Source: Kribbella solani
GTDB lineage: Bacteria; Actinomycetota; Actinomycetes; Propionibacteriales; Kribbellaceae
Direction of reading: 5' to 3'
Assembly: GCF_014205295.1 (NCBI RefSeq)
Contig: NZ_JACHNF010000001.1
Span: 62,001-126,000 of the forward strand
DNA length: 64,000 nt
Each line of letters begins with the position of its first letter. Position 1 is the first letter of the stretch. A program made the translations under genes and the position numbers. Positions 54,045 to 62,938 of this stretch are shown here, piece by piece. The notes beneath the pieces were generated by a model. It did no database searches. It saw nothing but the letters and a program-made list of their open reading frames with translations, and was not told the origin of the DNA.

Positions 54045-55344
54045 CTCCGCGAATGACGAAAAACCTCTCAAGGTAGGCCTGCTCGGTTGTGGCGTGGTCG
54101 GCACCGAGGTGGTGCGGATCCTGACCGAGCAGGCGGACCATCTCGCGGCCCGGGTCGGGGCCCGGCTGGAGATCGCCGGGATCGCCGTCCGCCGGGCCGG
54201 CCGGGCCCGCGACATCGCGGTCGACCCGGCCCTCGTCACCACCGACGCGCGGGCGCTGGTGTCCCGCGGTGACCTCGACCTGGTGATCGAGGTGATCGGC
54301 GGCATCGAGCCGGCCCGCGGCCTGATCCTGAGCGCGCTCGAGCACGGCGCCTCGGTGGTGACCGCGAACAAGGCGCTGCTCGCCGAGGACGGGCCGACGC
54401 TGTTCGCGGCCGCCGAGAAGTACCAGCGCGACCTGTACTTCGAGGCCGCCGTGGCCGGCGCGATCCCGATCCTGCGGCCGCTGCGCGAGTCGCTCGCCGG
54501 TGACGACGTGACCCGGGTGATGGGCATCGTCAACGGCACCACGAACTACATCCTCGACAAGATGGACAGCACCGGCGCCGGGTTCGACGAGGCGCTCGAG
54601 GAAGCGCAGGCGCTCGGGTACGCCGAGGCCGACCCGACTGCTGACATCGAAGGTTTCGACGCGGCCGCGAAGGCGGCGCTGCTGGCCAGCCTGGCGTTCC
54701 ACACCCGGGTCTCGATCGCGGACGTGCACCGCGAGGGCATCACCGAGGTGACCGCCACCGACATCGCCTCGGCCCGGGAAATGGGCTGTGTGGTCAAGTC
54801 GCTGGCGATCTGCGAGCTGGACGAGCGGACCGATTCGGTCAGCGCCCGGGTGTACCCGGCGATGATCCCGCTCACGCACCCGCTGGCCAGTGTCCGGGAC
54901 GCGTACAACGCCGTCTTCGTGGAAAGCAAAGCGGCCGGCCGGCTGATGTTCTATGGTCGTGGTGCCGGCGGCGCCCCGACGGCCAGTGCTGTCCTCGGGG
55001 ATCTGGTGTCCGCCGCGCGCAACCGGCTCAAGGGTGTGCCGGGGGTCGGCGAGTCGTCGTACACCCAGCGGGCCGTGCGGCCGATGGGCGACGCGATGAC
55101 CCGCTACCACGTGTCGCTGGACGTGGCCGACAAGGCCGGTGTACTGGCGGCGGTGGCCCACGCGTTCTCCGAGCACGACGTGTCGATCCAGACCGTCCGC
55201 CAGGAGGGCCGGGGCAGTGACGCGCAGCTGGTGGTGGTCACCCACACCGCGACCGATGCCGCGTTGTCCGCGACCGTGGAGTCCTTGCGGGACATGGACA
55301 TCGTCCGTGAAGTCAGCAGTGTGATGCGGGTAGAAGGCGAGTAA
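54037..55344 (+). CDS. hom: Homoserine dehydrogenase
   Basis: 435 residues from ATG. NAD(P)-binding [16 protein letters not shown] near residue 12, the catalytic domain with [21 protein letters not shown] and [14 protein letters not shown], and a C-terminal ACT domain (about 350-435) for threonine feedback control. It converts aspartate semialdehyde to homoserine. Translationally coupled to lysA (8-bp overlap); thrC follows 5 bp after its stop. Confidence 0.95.
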   Translation: MNDSANDEKPLKVGLLGCGVVGTEVVRILTEQADHLAARVGARLEIAGIAVRRAGRARDIAVDPALVTTDARALVSRGDLDLVIEVIGGIEPARGLILSALEHGASVVTANKALLAEDGPTLFAAAEKYQRDLYFEAAVAGAIPILRPLRESLAGDDVTRVMGIVNGTTNYILDKMDSTGAGFDEALEEAQALGYAEADPTADIEGFDAAAKAALLASLAFHTRVSIADVHREGITEVTATDIASAREMGCVVKSLAICELDERTDSVSARVYPAMIPLTHPLASVRDAYNAVFVESKAAGRLMFYGRGAGGAPTASAVLGDLVSAARNRLKGVPGVGESSYTQRAVRPMGDAMTRYHVSLDVADKAGVLAAVAHAFSEHDVSIQTVRQEGRGSDAQLVVVTHTATDAALSATVESLRDMDIVREVSSVMRVEGE

Positions 55345-55349
55345 GACAC

Positions 55350-56414
55350 ATGGTGCACCAGTGGCGCGGCGTGATCGAGGAATACAGAGACCGGCTTCCC
55401 GTCTCGGCGGACACGCCGGTGGTCACGCTCGGCGAGGGCGGTACGCCGCTGGTGGCCGCGCAGTGGCTGAGCGAGCAGACCGGCTGCGAGGTCTGGCTGA
55501 AGGTCGAGGGCAACAACCCGACCGGCTCGTTCAAGGACCGCGGCATGACGATGGCGATCTCGCTCGCCGCGCAGGCCGGTGACAAGGCGGTCGTCTGCGC
55601 GTCGACCGGAAACACCTCGGCGTCGGCGGCCGCGTACGCCGTCCGCGCCGGAATGTTGCCGCTGGTGCTGATCCCGGCCGGGCGGATCGCGAAGGGCAAG
55701 CTCGCGCAGGCGGTCGTGCACGGCGCCAAGCTGGTGCAGATCGACGGCAGCTTCGACGACTGCCTGCGGATCGTCCGTGAGCTCGGCAAGCACTATCCGG
55801 TCGCCCTGGTGAACTCGGTGAACCCGGTCCGGCTGGAAGGGCAGAAAACCGCCGCGTTCGAGGTGTGCGACGCGCTCGGCGACGCGCCGGACCTGCATCT
55901 GCTCCCGGTCGGCAACGCCGGCAACATCGCGGCGTACTGGAAGGGCTACCAGGAGTACGCCAAGGACAAGCTGGCCACCCGGACGCCGAAGATGTGGGGT
56001 TTCCAGGCGGCCGGCGCGGCGCCGATCGTGCGCGGTGCGATCGTCGAGCAGCCGGACACGCTGGCCACCGCGATCCGGGTCGGCAACCCGGCGTCCTGGA
56101 CGCTGGCCGAGGCCGCGCGGGACGAGTCCGGCGGGCGGATCGAAAGTGTCACCGACGAGCAGATCATGGCCGCGCAGGGTGAGCTCGCGGCGCGCGAAGG
56201 CGTGTTCGTCGAGCCGGCGTCGGCGGCCGGTGTCGCCGGTCTGCTGCAGGCCAAGGCGCAGGGCCTGCTGCCGGGTGGCTCGACGGTGGTGATCACCGTC
56301 ACCGGTCATGGCCTGAAGGACATCGACACCGCGCTCGACCACGCGGCCGTCGACAAGTCCCCGGTCACCCCCGCCGACACCGACGCCGTCGCGCGCGTCG
56401 CCGGTCTGGCCTGA
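55350..56414 (+). CDS. thrC: Threonine synthase
   Basis: 354 residues from ATG. PLP fold type II: Lys62 in [27 protein letters not shown] and the [18 protein letters not shown] phosphate loop. It turns O-phosphohomoserine into threonine. This is the short, actinobacterial type lacking an N-terminal regulatory domain. Spacing is 5 bp after hom and 1 bp before thrB. Confidence 0.95.
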   Translation: MVHQWRGVIEEYRDRLPVSADTPVVTLGEGGTPLVAAQWLSEQTGCEVWLKVEGNNPTGSFKDRGMTMAISLAAQAGDKAVVCASTGNTSASAAAYAVRAGMLPLVLIPAGRIAKGKLAQAVVHGAKLVQIDGSFDDCLRIVRELGKHYPVALVNSVNPVRLEGQKTAAFEVCDALGDAPDLHLLPVGNAGNIAAYWKGYQEYAKDKLATRTPKMWGFQAAGAAPIVRGAIVEQPDTLATAIRVGNPASWTLAEAARDESGGRIESVTDEQIMAAQGELAAREGVFVEPASAAGVAGLLQAKAQGLLPGGSTVVITVTGHGLKDIDTALDHAAVDKSPVTPADTDAVARVAGLA

Positions 56415-56415
56415 T

Positions 56416-57411
56416 ATGCCGGAACACGATGCCCAGGCGGGGACCGAGGCGGACGGCCGTCGGCGGCCGTGTGATCAGGTCCGGGTCCGGGTGCCCGCGA
56501 CGAGTGCGAACCTCGGCCCCGGCTTCGACACCTTCGGTCTCGCCCTGACGCTGTACGACGACCTGGTCGTGACGCCCGGTGGTTCCGGGATCGCCGTCCA
56601 GGTCACCGGCGAAGGCGAGAACGACGTACCACTGGACGAAACGCACCTCGTGGTGCGAGCGATCCGGCACGGGCTCGAGGCGCTGGGCGCCCCGATGCCC
56701 GGCTTCACCCTCCGCTGCGAGAACCGGATTCCGCACGGCCGCGGACTCGGCTCGTCCTCGGCCGCGATCGTCGGCGGACTCGCGGTGGCGTACGCGCTGG
56801 CCGGCGTCCCACTCGACCGCGATCGCGTCGTCGTACTGGCGAACGAGCTCGAAGGTCATCCGGACAACGTCGCGGCCGCTGCCCTTGGTGGTTTCACCAT
56901 CGCCTGGACCGACAGCGGAGCGTCGAATCCGGGTGGTCGCGCGATCAAGTTGAAGCCCGACGGAATCGGCGCGATCGCTTACGTACCTGACAATCGGGTG
57001 CTCACCAAGGAGGCGCGCGGACTGCTTCCGGGCGTTGTTTCCCACACCGACGCGGCGGCCAACGCCGGAAAGGCCGCCCTGCTGGTCGCGGCGCTGACCG
57101 GGTACCCGGAGCTGCTGCTGACCGCGACCGAGGACCGGCTGCACCAGGAGTACCGGGAACCGGCCATGCCGGAGAGCCTCGCGCTGGTGCACAAGCTGCG
57201 CGGGAGTGGTCTGGCCGCGATCATCAGCGGCGCCGGGCCGACGGTCGCCGTGCTCGCCCAGCCGGACGGCAAAACCGCAGGTCAGAGCGCTGGTTCCGGT
57301 GGCCGGGCGGCGTCGTTCCGGAGCGTGCCGGAGGCACCGGACGGCTGGACCAGGTACGAGCTGGGCATCGATCCAGTCGGCGTACAGGTCTGGTCGATGG
57401 AAGCAGGCTGA
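56416..57411 (+). CDS. thrB: Homoserine kinase
   Basis: 331 residues from ATG. GHMP kinase: N-terminal RVRVPATSANLGPGFDTFGLAL, ATP loop PHGRGLGSSSAAIVGG at about residues 110-125, and the C-terminal GLAAIISGAGPTVAVL. It phosphorylates homoserine for ThrC. An N-terminal tail of about 20 polar residues precedes the conserved start. It is the last gene of the argS-lysA-hom-thrC-thrB unit; a 355-bp gap follows before rho. Confidence 0.95.
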   Translation: MPEHDAQAGTEADGRRRPCDQVRVRVPATSANLGPGFDTFGLALTLYDDLVVTPGGSGIAVQVTGEGENDVPLDETHLVVRAIRHGLEALGAPMPGFTLRCENRIPHGRGLGSSSAAIVGGLAVAYALAGVPLDRDRVVVLANELEGHPDNVAAAALGGFTIAWTDSGASNPGGRAIKLKPDGIGAIAYVPDNRVLTKEARGLLPGVVSHTDAAANAGKAALLVAALTGYPELLLTATEDRLHQEYREPAMPESLALVHKLRGSGLAAIISGAGPTVAVLAQPDGKTAGQSAGSGGRAASFRSVPEAPDGWTRYELGIDPVGVQVWSMEAG

Positions 57412-57766
57412 ACCTGAAGCTGAGCCTGAGCCTGGATCGGGTCGAGCCGGGGAATGCCGTTCGGCTGACACGCGTTGTACCCCTCGGGTCGGCAGAAGGA
57501 CCTGTAGTGGTGCTAGTCTCGACTCACCCGATCCCCTCCAGGTGATCGGTGAACTCTCGTCACGATCCGGGCTGTGCTCCCGGCACCCTGTGTTGTGTGG
57601 CGACCCTCCTGTGGATGTGACCTTGCGCCGCCTGCGTCGGAGATGTCCGGGGGGACTCAGATCGAGCGAGAGCCTCTTGTATCCCGCGTACCCGTTGTGT
57701 GGTCGTGGGTGAAATTTGGTCGGCGAGCCTTTCGGACGCCGACGATCCGTGTGGGAAGGACCTCAC
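57412..57766 (+). promoter_or_regulatory. rho leader region
   Basis: No convincing gene fills these 355 bp. A -10-like TAGTCT preceded by TGC lies near 57520-57525; no clear -35 is seen. A GTG at 57543 opens an Arg/Leu-rich frame that runs on to about 57712 and could be a leader peptide. A hairpin (GTCGGCG/CGCCGAC, 11-nt loop) sits at 57719-57743, 23 nt before the rho GTG. A long leader would allow Rho to autoregulate, as in other bacteria. Confidence 0.4.
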
Positions 57767-60061
57767 GTGACAGAAACTGTTGAAGCCTCCAGCGGAGCAG
57801 ACGCCGCGGCAACCACCGCGTCGCGTCGCCGGAAAGCTGGCGGCGGCCTCGAGGGCATGCTGCTCCCCGAGCTGAAGCAGCTCGCCGGGACGCTCGGCAT
57901 CAAGGGCACCGGCGCGCTGCGCAAGGGCCAGCTGATCGAGGCGATCAAGGCCGCCCAGTCCGGAGGCTCGGCCAGTGGTTCCGGCGCTTCCGCGGGCGGT
58001 TCGGCCGGGGGTTCCCGGGCCAAGGCTCCGGCCACCCGGCCGACGCAGCCGACGCTCGACGAGGCCGCCGAGGCGACGAACTCCGCCCCGGCCAAGTCCG
58101 CCGCCGTGAAGTCGGCGCCGGCCAAGCGCGAGGGTGGCAGTCGCCGGACCCGCGCCGCGGCTCAGAAGGACGCCGCGACCGATGTACCCCAGTCCGATGG
58201 TGTGCAGATCTCCGCGCCTGCTGAGGCGGCCGGGGTGACGGCGCCGGGCGCGCAGGCGGAGACCGCCGCGCGGAACGGTGCCGGTACGCAGCACGGGTCC
58301 CAGCAGGGCGCCGGCTCGCAGCAAAGCACTGGCGCGGTCGCGCGGAACGGTGCCGGCGAGCGGGCCGAGGCGCGTGCGGACGACCGTTCTGACGACCGCG
58401 CTGACAACCAGAACCGCAACCGGGCCCGCGACAACAACCGCGACAACCAGCGGAACCGCGCTGACCAGAACCGTGCCGACCAGAACCGTGCCGACCAGAA
58501 CCGCGCCGACCAGAGCCGGGACACCAACCGGGACGGTCAGCGCGACAACCGCGACGGCAACCGGGACAGCGGCCGGGAGAGTGGCCGTGACGCGAACCGG
58601 GACGGCCGCGCTGACAACCAGCGGAACCGGGCCGATCAGAACGACCGGAACGCGGATCGCGGCACCGGCCGGAACGACGACCGCAACACCGACCGGAACA
58701 CCAGCCGGAACGATGACCGGGGCGAGGAAGGCGAAGGCCGGCGGCGGCGTCGCCGGGGTCGCGACCGGGACCGGAACCGCGACGGCCAGACCAGCAGCCG
58801 TGACGGTCGCGACAGCGGCCGGGACAGTGGCCGGGACCGGGACAACACACGCAACCGTGGCCGCGGCGAGCGGTACGACACCGAGCCGACGATCAGCGAG
58901 GACGACGTCCTCGTCCCCGCGGCCGGCATCCTGGACGTCCTCGACAACTACGCGTTCGTCCGGACCAGCGGCTACCTGCCCGGTCCGAACGACGTGTATG
59001 TCGCGCTCTCCATGGTCAAGCGCTACGGCCTGCGCAAGGGTGACGCGATCACCGGCGCGGTGAAGCAGCCGCAGGAAGGCGAGCGCAAGGAGAAGTTCAA
59101 CCCGCTGGTCCGGATCGACACCGTCAACGGTGCCGACCCGGAGATCGCCAAGCAGCGGCAGGACTTCAACAAGCTCACCCCGCTGTACGCGACCGAGCGG
59201 CTCCGGCTGGAGACCGAGCCCGGCATCCTGACCACCCGGATCGTCGACATCGTCAGCCCGATCGGCAAGGGTCAGCGCGGCCTGATCGTCTCGCCGCCGA
59301 AGGCCGGCAAGACGATGGTGCTGCAGGCGCTGGCGAACGCGATCACCACGAACAACCCCGAAGTGCACCTGATGGTCGTGCTGGTGGACGAGCGGCCCGA
59401 AGAGGTCACCGACATGCAGCGGACGGTCAAGGGTGAGGTGATCGCATCCACCTTCGACCGGCCGGCCGACGACCACACCACGGTCGCGGAGCTGGCGATC
59501 GAGCGGGCCAAGCGGCTGGTGGAGCTCGGGCACGACGTGGTCGTGCTGCTGGACTCGATCACGCGGCTCGGACGGGCGTACAACATCGCGGCGCCGGCCA
59601 GCGGTCGGATCCTGTCCGGTGGTGTCGACTCGTCCGCGCTGTACCCGCCGAAGCGGTTCTTCGGCGCGGCCCGGAACATCGAGGACGGCGGTTCGCTGAC
59701 CATCCTCGCCACCGCGCTGATCGAGACCGGCTCGAAGATGGACGAGGTGATCTTCGAGGAGTTCAAGGGCACCGGCAACATGGAGCTCCGGCTGCGCCGC
59801 GAGTTCGCCGACCGGCGGATCTTCCCGGCCATCGACGTGGTCGCCTCCGGTACCCGCCGCGAGGAGCTGCTGATGTCCAAGGACGAGACCCAGGTGGTCT
59901 GGAAGCTGCGCCGGGTGCTGTCCGCGCTGGACGGCCAGGCGGCGCTCGAACTCCTGATCGGCAAGCTCAAGGAGAGCAAGTCGAACATCGAGTTCCTCCT
60001 CCAGGTCAACAAAACCACCCCGTCCACAGGGACAACCCACAGCACCACCAACGGCGACTGA
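57767..60061 (+). CDS. rho: Transcription termination factor Rho with large disordered insert
   Basis: 764 residues from GTG 57767 with GGAAGGA upstream. Residues about 25-65 are the Rho N-terminal helix-loop-helix (GGLEGMLLPELKQLAGTLGIKG). Residues 70-365 are a low-complexity, RNA-binding-like insert rich in R, N, D, Q and G, with the unit DQNRA repeated (58463-58519). The cold-shock domain starts near 368 (DDVLVPAAGILDVLDNYAFVR). Walker A PPKAGKT is at about 509-516, with DEVIFEEFKGTGNMEL later. Actinobacterial Rho has such inserts. The C-terminus (NKTTPSTGTTHSTTNGD) is a short tail coded by the repeated DNA. Confidence 0.96.
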   Translation: MTETVEASSGADAAATTASRRRKAGGGLEGMLLPELKQLAGTLGIKGTGALRKGQLIEAIKAAQSGGSASGSGASAGGSAGGSRAKAPATRPTQPTLDEAAEATNSAPAKSAAVKSAPAKREGGSRRTRAAAQKDAATDVPQSDGVQISAPAEAAGVTAPGAQAETAARNGAGTQHGSQQGAGSQQSTGAVARNGAGERAEARADDRSDDRADNQNRNRARDNNRDNQRNRADQNRADQNRADQNRADQSRDTNRDGQRDNRDGNRDSGRESGRDANRDGRADNQRNRADQNDRNADRGTGRNDDRNTDRNTSRNDDRGEEGEGRRRRRRGRDRDRNRDGQTSSRDGRDSGRDSGRDRDNTRNRGRGERYDTEPTISEDDVLVPAAGILDVLDNYAFVRTSGYLPGPNDVYVALSMVKRYGLRKGDAITGAVKQPQEGERKEKFNPLVRIDTVNGADPEIAKQRQDFNKLTPLYATERLRLETEPGILTTRIVDIVSPIGKGQRGLIVSPPKAGKTMVLQALANAITTNNPEVHLMVVLVDERPEEVTDMQRTVKGEVIASTFDRPADDHTTVAELAIERAKRLVELGHDVVVLLDSITRLGRAYNIAAPASGRILSGGVDSSALYPPKRFFGAARNIEDGGSLTILATALIETGSKMDEVIFEEFKGTGNMELRLRREFADRRIFPAIDVVASGTRREELLMSKDETQVVWKLRRVLSALDGQAALELLIGKLKESKSNIEFLLQVNKTTPSTGTTHSTTNGD

Positions 60062-60219
60062 GAAAAGACGGTGGCGAGGGGTGGCCAACAAAACCACCCC
60101 GTCCACAGGCACCACCCACAGCACCACGAACGGCGACTGAGAAAAGACGGTGGCGAGGGGTGGCCAACAAAACCACCCCGTCCACAGGCACCACCCACAG
60201 CACCACGAACGGCGACTGA
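60008..60219 (+). repeat. 79-bp tandem repeat of the rho 3' end (2.7 copies)
   Basis: Unit starts at 60008, 60087 and 60166 are exactly 79 bp apart. The first copy is the last 54 bp of rho plus 25 bp of trailer; the second is complete; the third stops at the stop codon. Copies 2 and 3 are identical over the shared part and differ from copy 1 at four bases. Each junction makes the stem GGGGTGG/CCACCCC with a 9-nt loop (60078-60100, 60157-60179). Confidence 0.9.
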
Positions 60220-60266
60220 CCCCACCCCACCCCACCCCCGCCGCTGGCGGCGTGGTCCATTTCAGG

Positions 60267-60336
60267 GGTTCACCTGTGAGGTTGCCCCTTACTGCCGCGG
60301 ATGCGCGGCAGTAAGGGGCAGTTTCGGGGGTGAACC
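60267..60336. terminator. Compound hairpin between rho and rpmE
   Basis: A perfect 17-bp stem (60283-60299 with 60304-60320, loop GATG) lies inside an outer 8-bp stem GGTTCACC/GGTGAACC (60267-60274, 60329-60336). No U tract follows. It could end the rho transcript, stabilise RNA or be a repeat element. It stands 120 bp before the rpmE start. Confidence 0.6.
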
Positions 60337-60456
60337 AGTGAAGTCGCGGCGGCCGGATTTCCGGTGTGGCGGTGGGCGTGGCAAACTGAATGGCTGGTTC
60401 CGGTTCACGTTCGTACCGTGCGGACGACCCGGGGCACCTGAACCTAGGAGACTGTT

Positions 60457-60663
60457 TTGAAGAGCGACATCCACCCGACGTACGTGGAGACCACGGTGAC
60501 CTGCACCTGTGGCGCCACGTTCACCACGCACTCGACCGCGGAGAACGGCGTGATCCACGCCGACGTGTGCTCGCAGTGCCACCCCTTCTACACCGGTAAG
60601 CAGAAGATTCTCGACACCGGTGGCCGGGTCGCCCGCTTCGAGAAGCGCTACGCGAAGAAGTAG
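60457..60663 (+). CDS. rpmE: 50S ribosomal protein L31 (zinc-binding type)
   Basis: 68 residues from ATG. It has both zinc-binding pairs, [10 protein letters not shown] and [15 protein letters not shown], so it is the C+ type L31, and the conserved [13 protein letters not shown] end. It is a surface protein of the large subunit bridging to S13. rho-rpmE-prfA-prmC is a standard actinobacterial order. A terminator follows directly. Confidence 0.96.
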   Translation: MKSDIHPTYVETTVTCTCGATFTTHSTAENGVIHADVCSQCHPFYTGKQKILDTGGRVARFEKRYAKK

Positions 60664-60671
60664 TTTTTCGG

Positions 60672-60723
60672 CCGCGCGCCGGTTCTGCCCGTTCCTGGGC
60701 GGAACCGGCGCGCGGTTTGTTCT
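60672..60723 (+). terminator. Intrinsic terminator after rpmE
   Basis: A 14-bp perfect stem (CCGCGCGCCGGTTC and complement) extends inward by a T-G wobble and four more GC pairs around a 6-nt loop GTTCCT, then a T-rich tract TTTGTTCT. It lies 8 bp after the rpmE stop. Confidence 0.85.
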
Positions 60724-60753
60724 GTCCGGGAAGCTTGAAGGGAGGAGTGCGAC

Positions 60754-61830
60754 ATGTTCGAGGCGGTGCAGTCGCTGAAGGCGGAGTACGCCGAGTTGGA
60801 GCGGCAGCTGGCGGAGCCGGAGTTGCACTCCGACCAGGCCAACGCCCGGCGGGTCGGCAAGCGGTACGCCGCGCTGGCGCCGGTGGTGCGGACGTACGAC
60901 GAATGGCTGCAGACCGGCGACGACATCGAGGCCGCCCGTGAGTTGGCGGCCGAGGACCCGGCGTTCGCCGAGGAGGCCACCCGGTTGAGCGGCCGGCGCG
61001 AGGAGCTGGCGGAGCGGTTGCAGACGCTGCTCGTACCGCGTGACCCCAACGACGACAAGGACGCGATCCTCGAGATCAAGGCCGGCGAAGGCGGCGACGA
61101 GTCCGCGCTGTTCGCGGGCGATCTGCTCCGGATGTACCTCAAGTACGCCGAGACGCAGGCCTGGAAGACCGAGGTACTGGACTCGGCCGAGTCCGACCTG
61201 GGCGGGTACAAGTCGATCACGGTCGCGGTGAAGGCGAAAGGTACGCCGGAGCCGGGCGAGGCGCCGTACGCGAAGCTGAAGTTCGAAGGCGGCGTGCACC
61301 GGGTGCAGCGGGTGCCGGTGACCGAGTCGCAGGGGCGGATTCACACCTCCGCGGCCGGCGTGCTGGTGCTGCCGGAAGCCGAGGACGTCGACGTCGAGAT
61401 CGACCTGAACGACCTGCGGATCGATGTGTTCCGGTCGTCCGGGCCGGGTGGGCAGAGCGTGAACACGACCGACTCCGCGGTCCGGATCACCCACCTCCCG
61501 ACCGGGATCGTGGTCTCGATGCAGAACGAGAAGTCGCAGCTGCAGAACCGCGAGCAGGCGATGCGGGTGCTGCGTTCCCGGTTGCTGGCGGCGGCGCAGG
61601 AGGCGGCCGATCAGGAGGCGTCGGACGCGCGGCGGTCGCAGATCCGGACCGTCGACCGGTCGGAGCGGGTGCGTACGTACAACTTCCCGGAGAACCGGTT
61701 CTCGGATCACCGGGTGGGTTACAAGGCGCACAACCTGGATCAGGTGCTGGGTGGGGAGCTGGAGCCGGTCATCAAGGCGCTGACGGACGCGGACCTGGCG
61801 GCCCGGCTAGAGGCCGTAGAAGCCCAGTGA
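60754..61830 (+). CDS. prfA: Peptide chain release factor 1
   Basis: 358 residues from ATG, with GGGAGGAG upstream. The GGQ motif is at residues 232-234 in [16 protein letters not shown], and the RF1 codon-recognition PxT appears as PVT in [17 protein letters not shown]. It releases peptides at UAG and UAA stops. The prmC start overlaps its stop, so its modifying enzyme is made alongside. Confidence 0.96.
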   Translation: MFEAVQSLKAEYAELERQLAEPELHSDQANARRVGKRYAALAPVVRTYDEWLQTGDDIEAARELAAEDPAFAEEATRLSGRREELAERLQTLLVPRDPNDDKDAILEIKAGEGGDESALFAGDLLRMYLKYAETQAWKTEVLDSAESDLGGYKSITVAVKAKGTPEPGEAPYAKLKFEGGVHRVQRVPVTESQGRIHTSAAGVLVLPEAEDVDVEIDLNDLRIDVFRSSGPGGQSVNTTDSAVRITHLPTGIVVSMQNEKSQLQNREQAMRVLRSRLLAAAQEAADQEASDARRSQIRTVDRSERVRTYNFPENRFSDHRVGYKAHNLDQVLGGELEPVIKALTDADLAARLEAVEAQ

Positions 61831-62657
61831 GTGACTTGCGAGGGCTTGTGGCTGGGGGTGTGGAGAGGCTGCGGGGGGCGGGGGTGGCTTCGCCGGAGTT
61901 TGATGCGGGGGAGTTGATGGCGTTTGTTACCGGGTCGAGTCGGCTGAACCTCGCGGAGCCTACTGCTGAGCAGCAGGTGCGGTACGACGAGTTGATCGAG
62001 CGGCGGGCGGCTCGGGAGCCGTTGCAGCATCTGACCGGGACGGCCGCGTTTCGGTACCGGGAGCTCGCGGTCGGCCCAGGTGTGTTCGTACCGCGCCCGG
62101 AGACCGAGGTGATGGTCGGATGGATTCTCGACCGGATCGCCGACGTGCAAAACCCGCTGGTGGTGGATCTGTGTACGGGGTCGGGCGCCATCGCGGGGGC
62201 GGTCGCGACGGAACGGCCGGACAGTACGGTGCACGCGGTCGAACTGTCGCCGGAAGCCGTCGCCTGGGCCCGGCGGAACCTGGCTGGTACCGGGGCGATC
62301 CTGCACGAAGGTGACATCGACGGCTGCCTGCCCGAGCTCGACGGCAGGGTGGATGCGGTGATCTCGAACCCGCCGTACATCCCGCTGACCGCCTGGGAGT
62401 CGGTCACCGCCGAGGTGCGCGACCACGACCCGGCTCTCGCGCTGTGGTCCGGCGACGACGGGCTCGACGAGATCAAGGTGGTGGCCGCGACGGCCGGGCG
62501 GTTGCTCGTACCCGGCGGGTGGTTCGCCTGCGAGCACGCGGACGTACAAGGCGAGTCGGCCCCGGCGGTCTTCGCCGCGACCGGCCACTTCGCCGAGGTC
62601 CGCGACCACCAGGACCTCTCCGCCCGGAACAGATTCGTCACCGGCCGCCGCGTCTAG
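61827..62657 (+). CDS. prmC: Peptide chain release factor N5-glutamine methyltransferase
   Basis: 276 residues from GTG. Motifs: [36 protein letters not shown]-binding [17 protein letters not shown], and catalytic NPPY at about residues 181-184 ([13 protein letters not shown]). It methylates the GGQ glutamine of RF1 and RF2. Coupled to prfA by a 4-bp overlap. Its 5' part uses GGG-type codons more than its neighbours, but the protein is intact. Confidence 0.95.
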   Translation: MSDLRGLVAGGVERLRGAGVASPEFDAGELMAFVTGSSRLNLAEPTAEQQVRYDELIERRAAREPLQHLTGTAAFRYRELAVGPGVFVPRPETEVMVGWILDRIADVQNPLVVDLCTGSGAIAGAVATERPDSTVHAVELSPEAVAWARRNLAGTGAILHEGDIDGCLPELDGRVDAVISNPPYIPLTAWESVTAEVRDHDPALALWSGDDGLDEIKVVAATAGRLLVPGGWFACEHADVQGESAPAVFAATGHFAEVRDHQDLSARNRFVTGRRV

Positions 62658-62674
62658 CGCCAGCTTGCGGCCGG

Positions 62675-62860
62675 CTACTGCCGGCCGGGGTGCTGGGAGC
62701 CGGTGGTTCGGCCACGGGAGGTCCCGTCGGTGGGCCGCCCGCCGTGCTCGGTGCCGCGCGGCTTCACGCCGTCCTTCATGTTGTTGGCCGCCCGTCCTTC
62801 GTCGGCCAGCTTGCGCAGCCTCTCCTTCTCTGCCTCCGACACCTTGTTGCGTTCCGCCAT
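62675..62860 (-). CDS. Small hydrophilic hypothetical protein
   Basis: 61 residues from ATG 62860 with GAGGAG upstream. MAERNKVSEAEKERLRKLAD could form a short helix; the rest is Gly/Arg/Thr-rich and probably disordered (GTEHGGRPTDGTSRGRTTG). I do not recognise the family; such stress-associated or spore-like small proteins are common in actinomycetes. Convergent with prmC, 17 bp apart. Confidence 0.6.
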   Translation of the reverse strand: MAERNKVSEAEKERLRKLADEGRAANNMKDGVKPRGTEHGGRPTDGTSRGRTTGSQHPGRQ

Positions 62861-62938
62861 TGGATCCTCCTCGGTAGTCACTGTGAACGAACGTGTGACG
62901 ACCGGGCCCCATACCTGGTTCCAACGTTTGACTTCCAG

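Noticed and set aside
60062..60219. Extra short genes in the rho repeat copies
   Set aside because: Each copy repeats the rho tail but has no start codon or ribosome site of its own.
57560..60235. Long open frame antisense to rho
   Set aside because: The translation is a V/A/P/R-rich mirror of the repetitive rho insert, with no family features; rho itself is certain.
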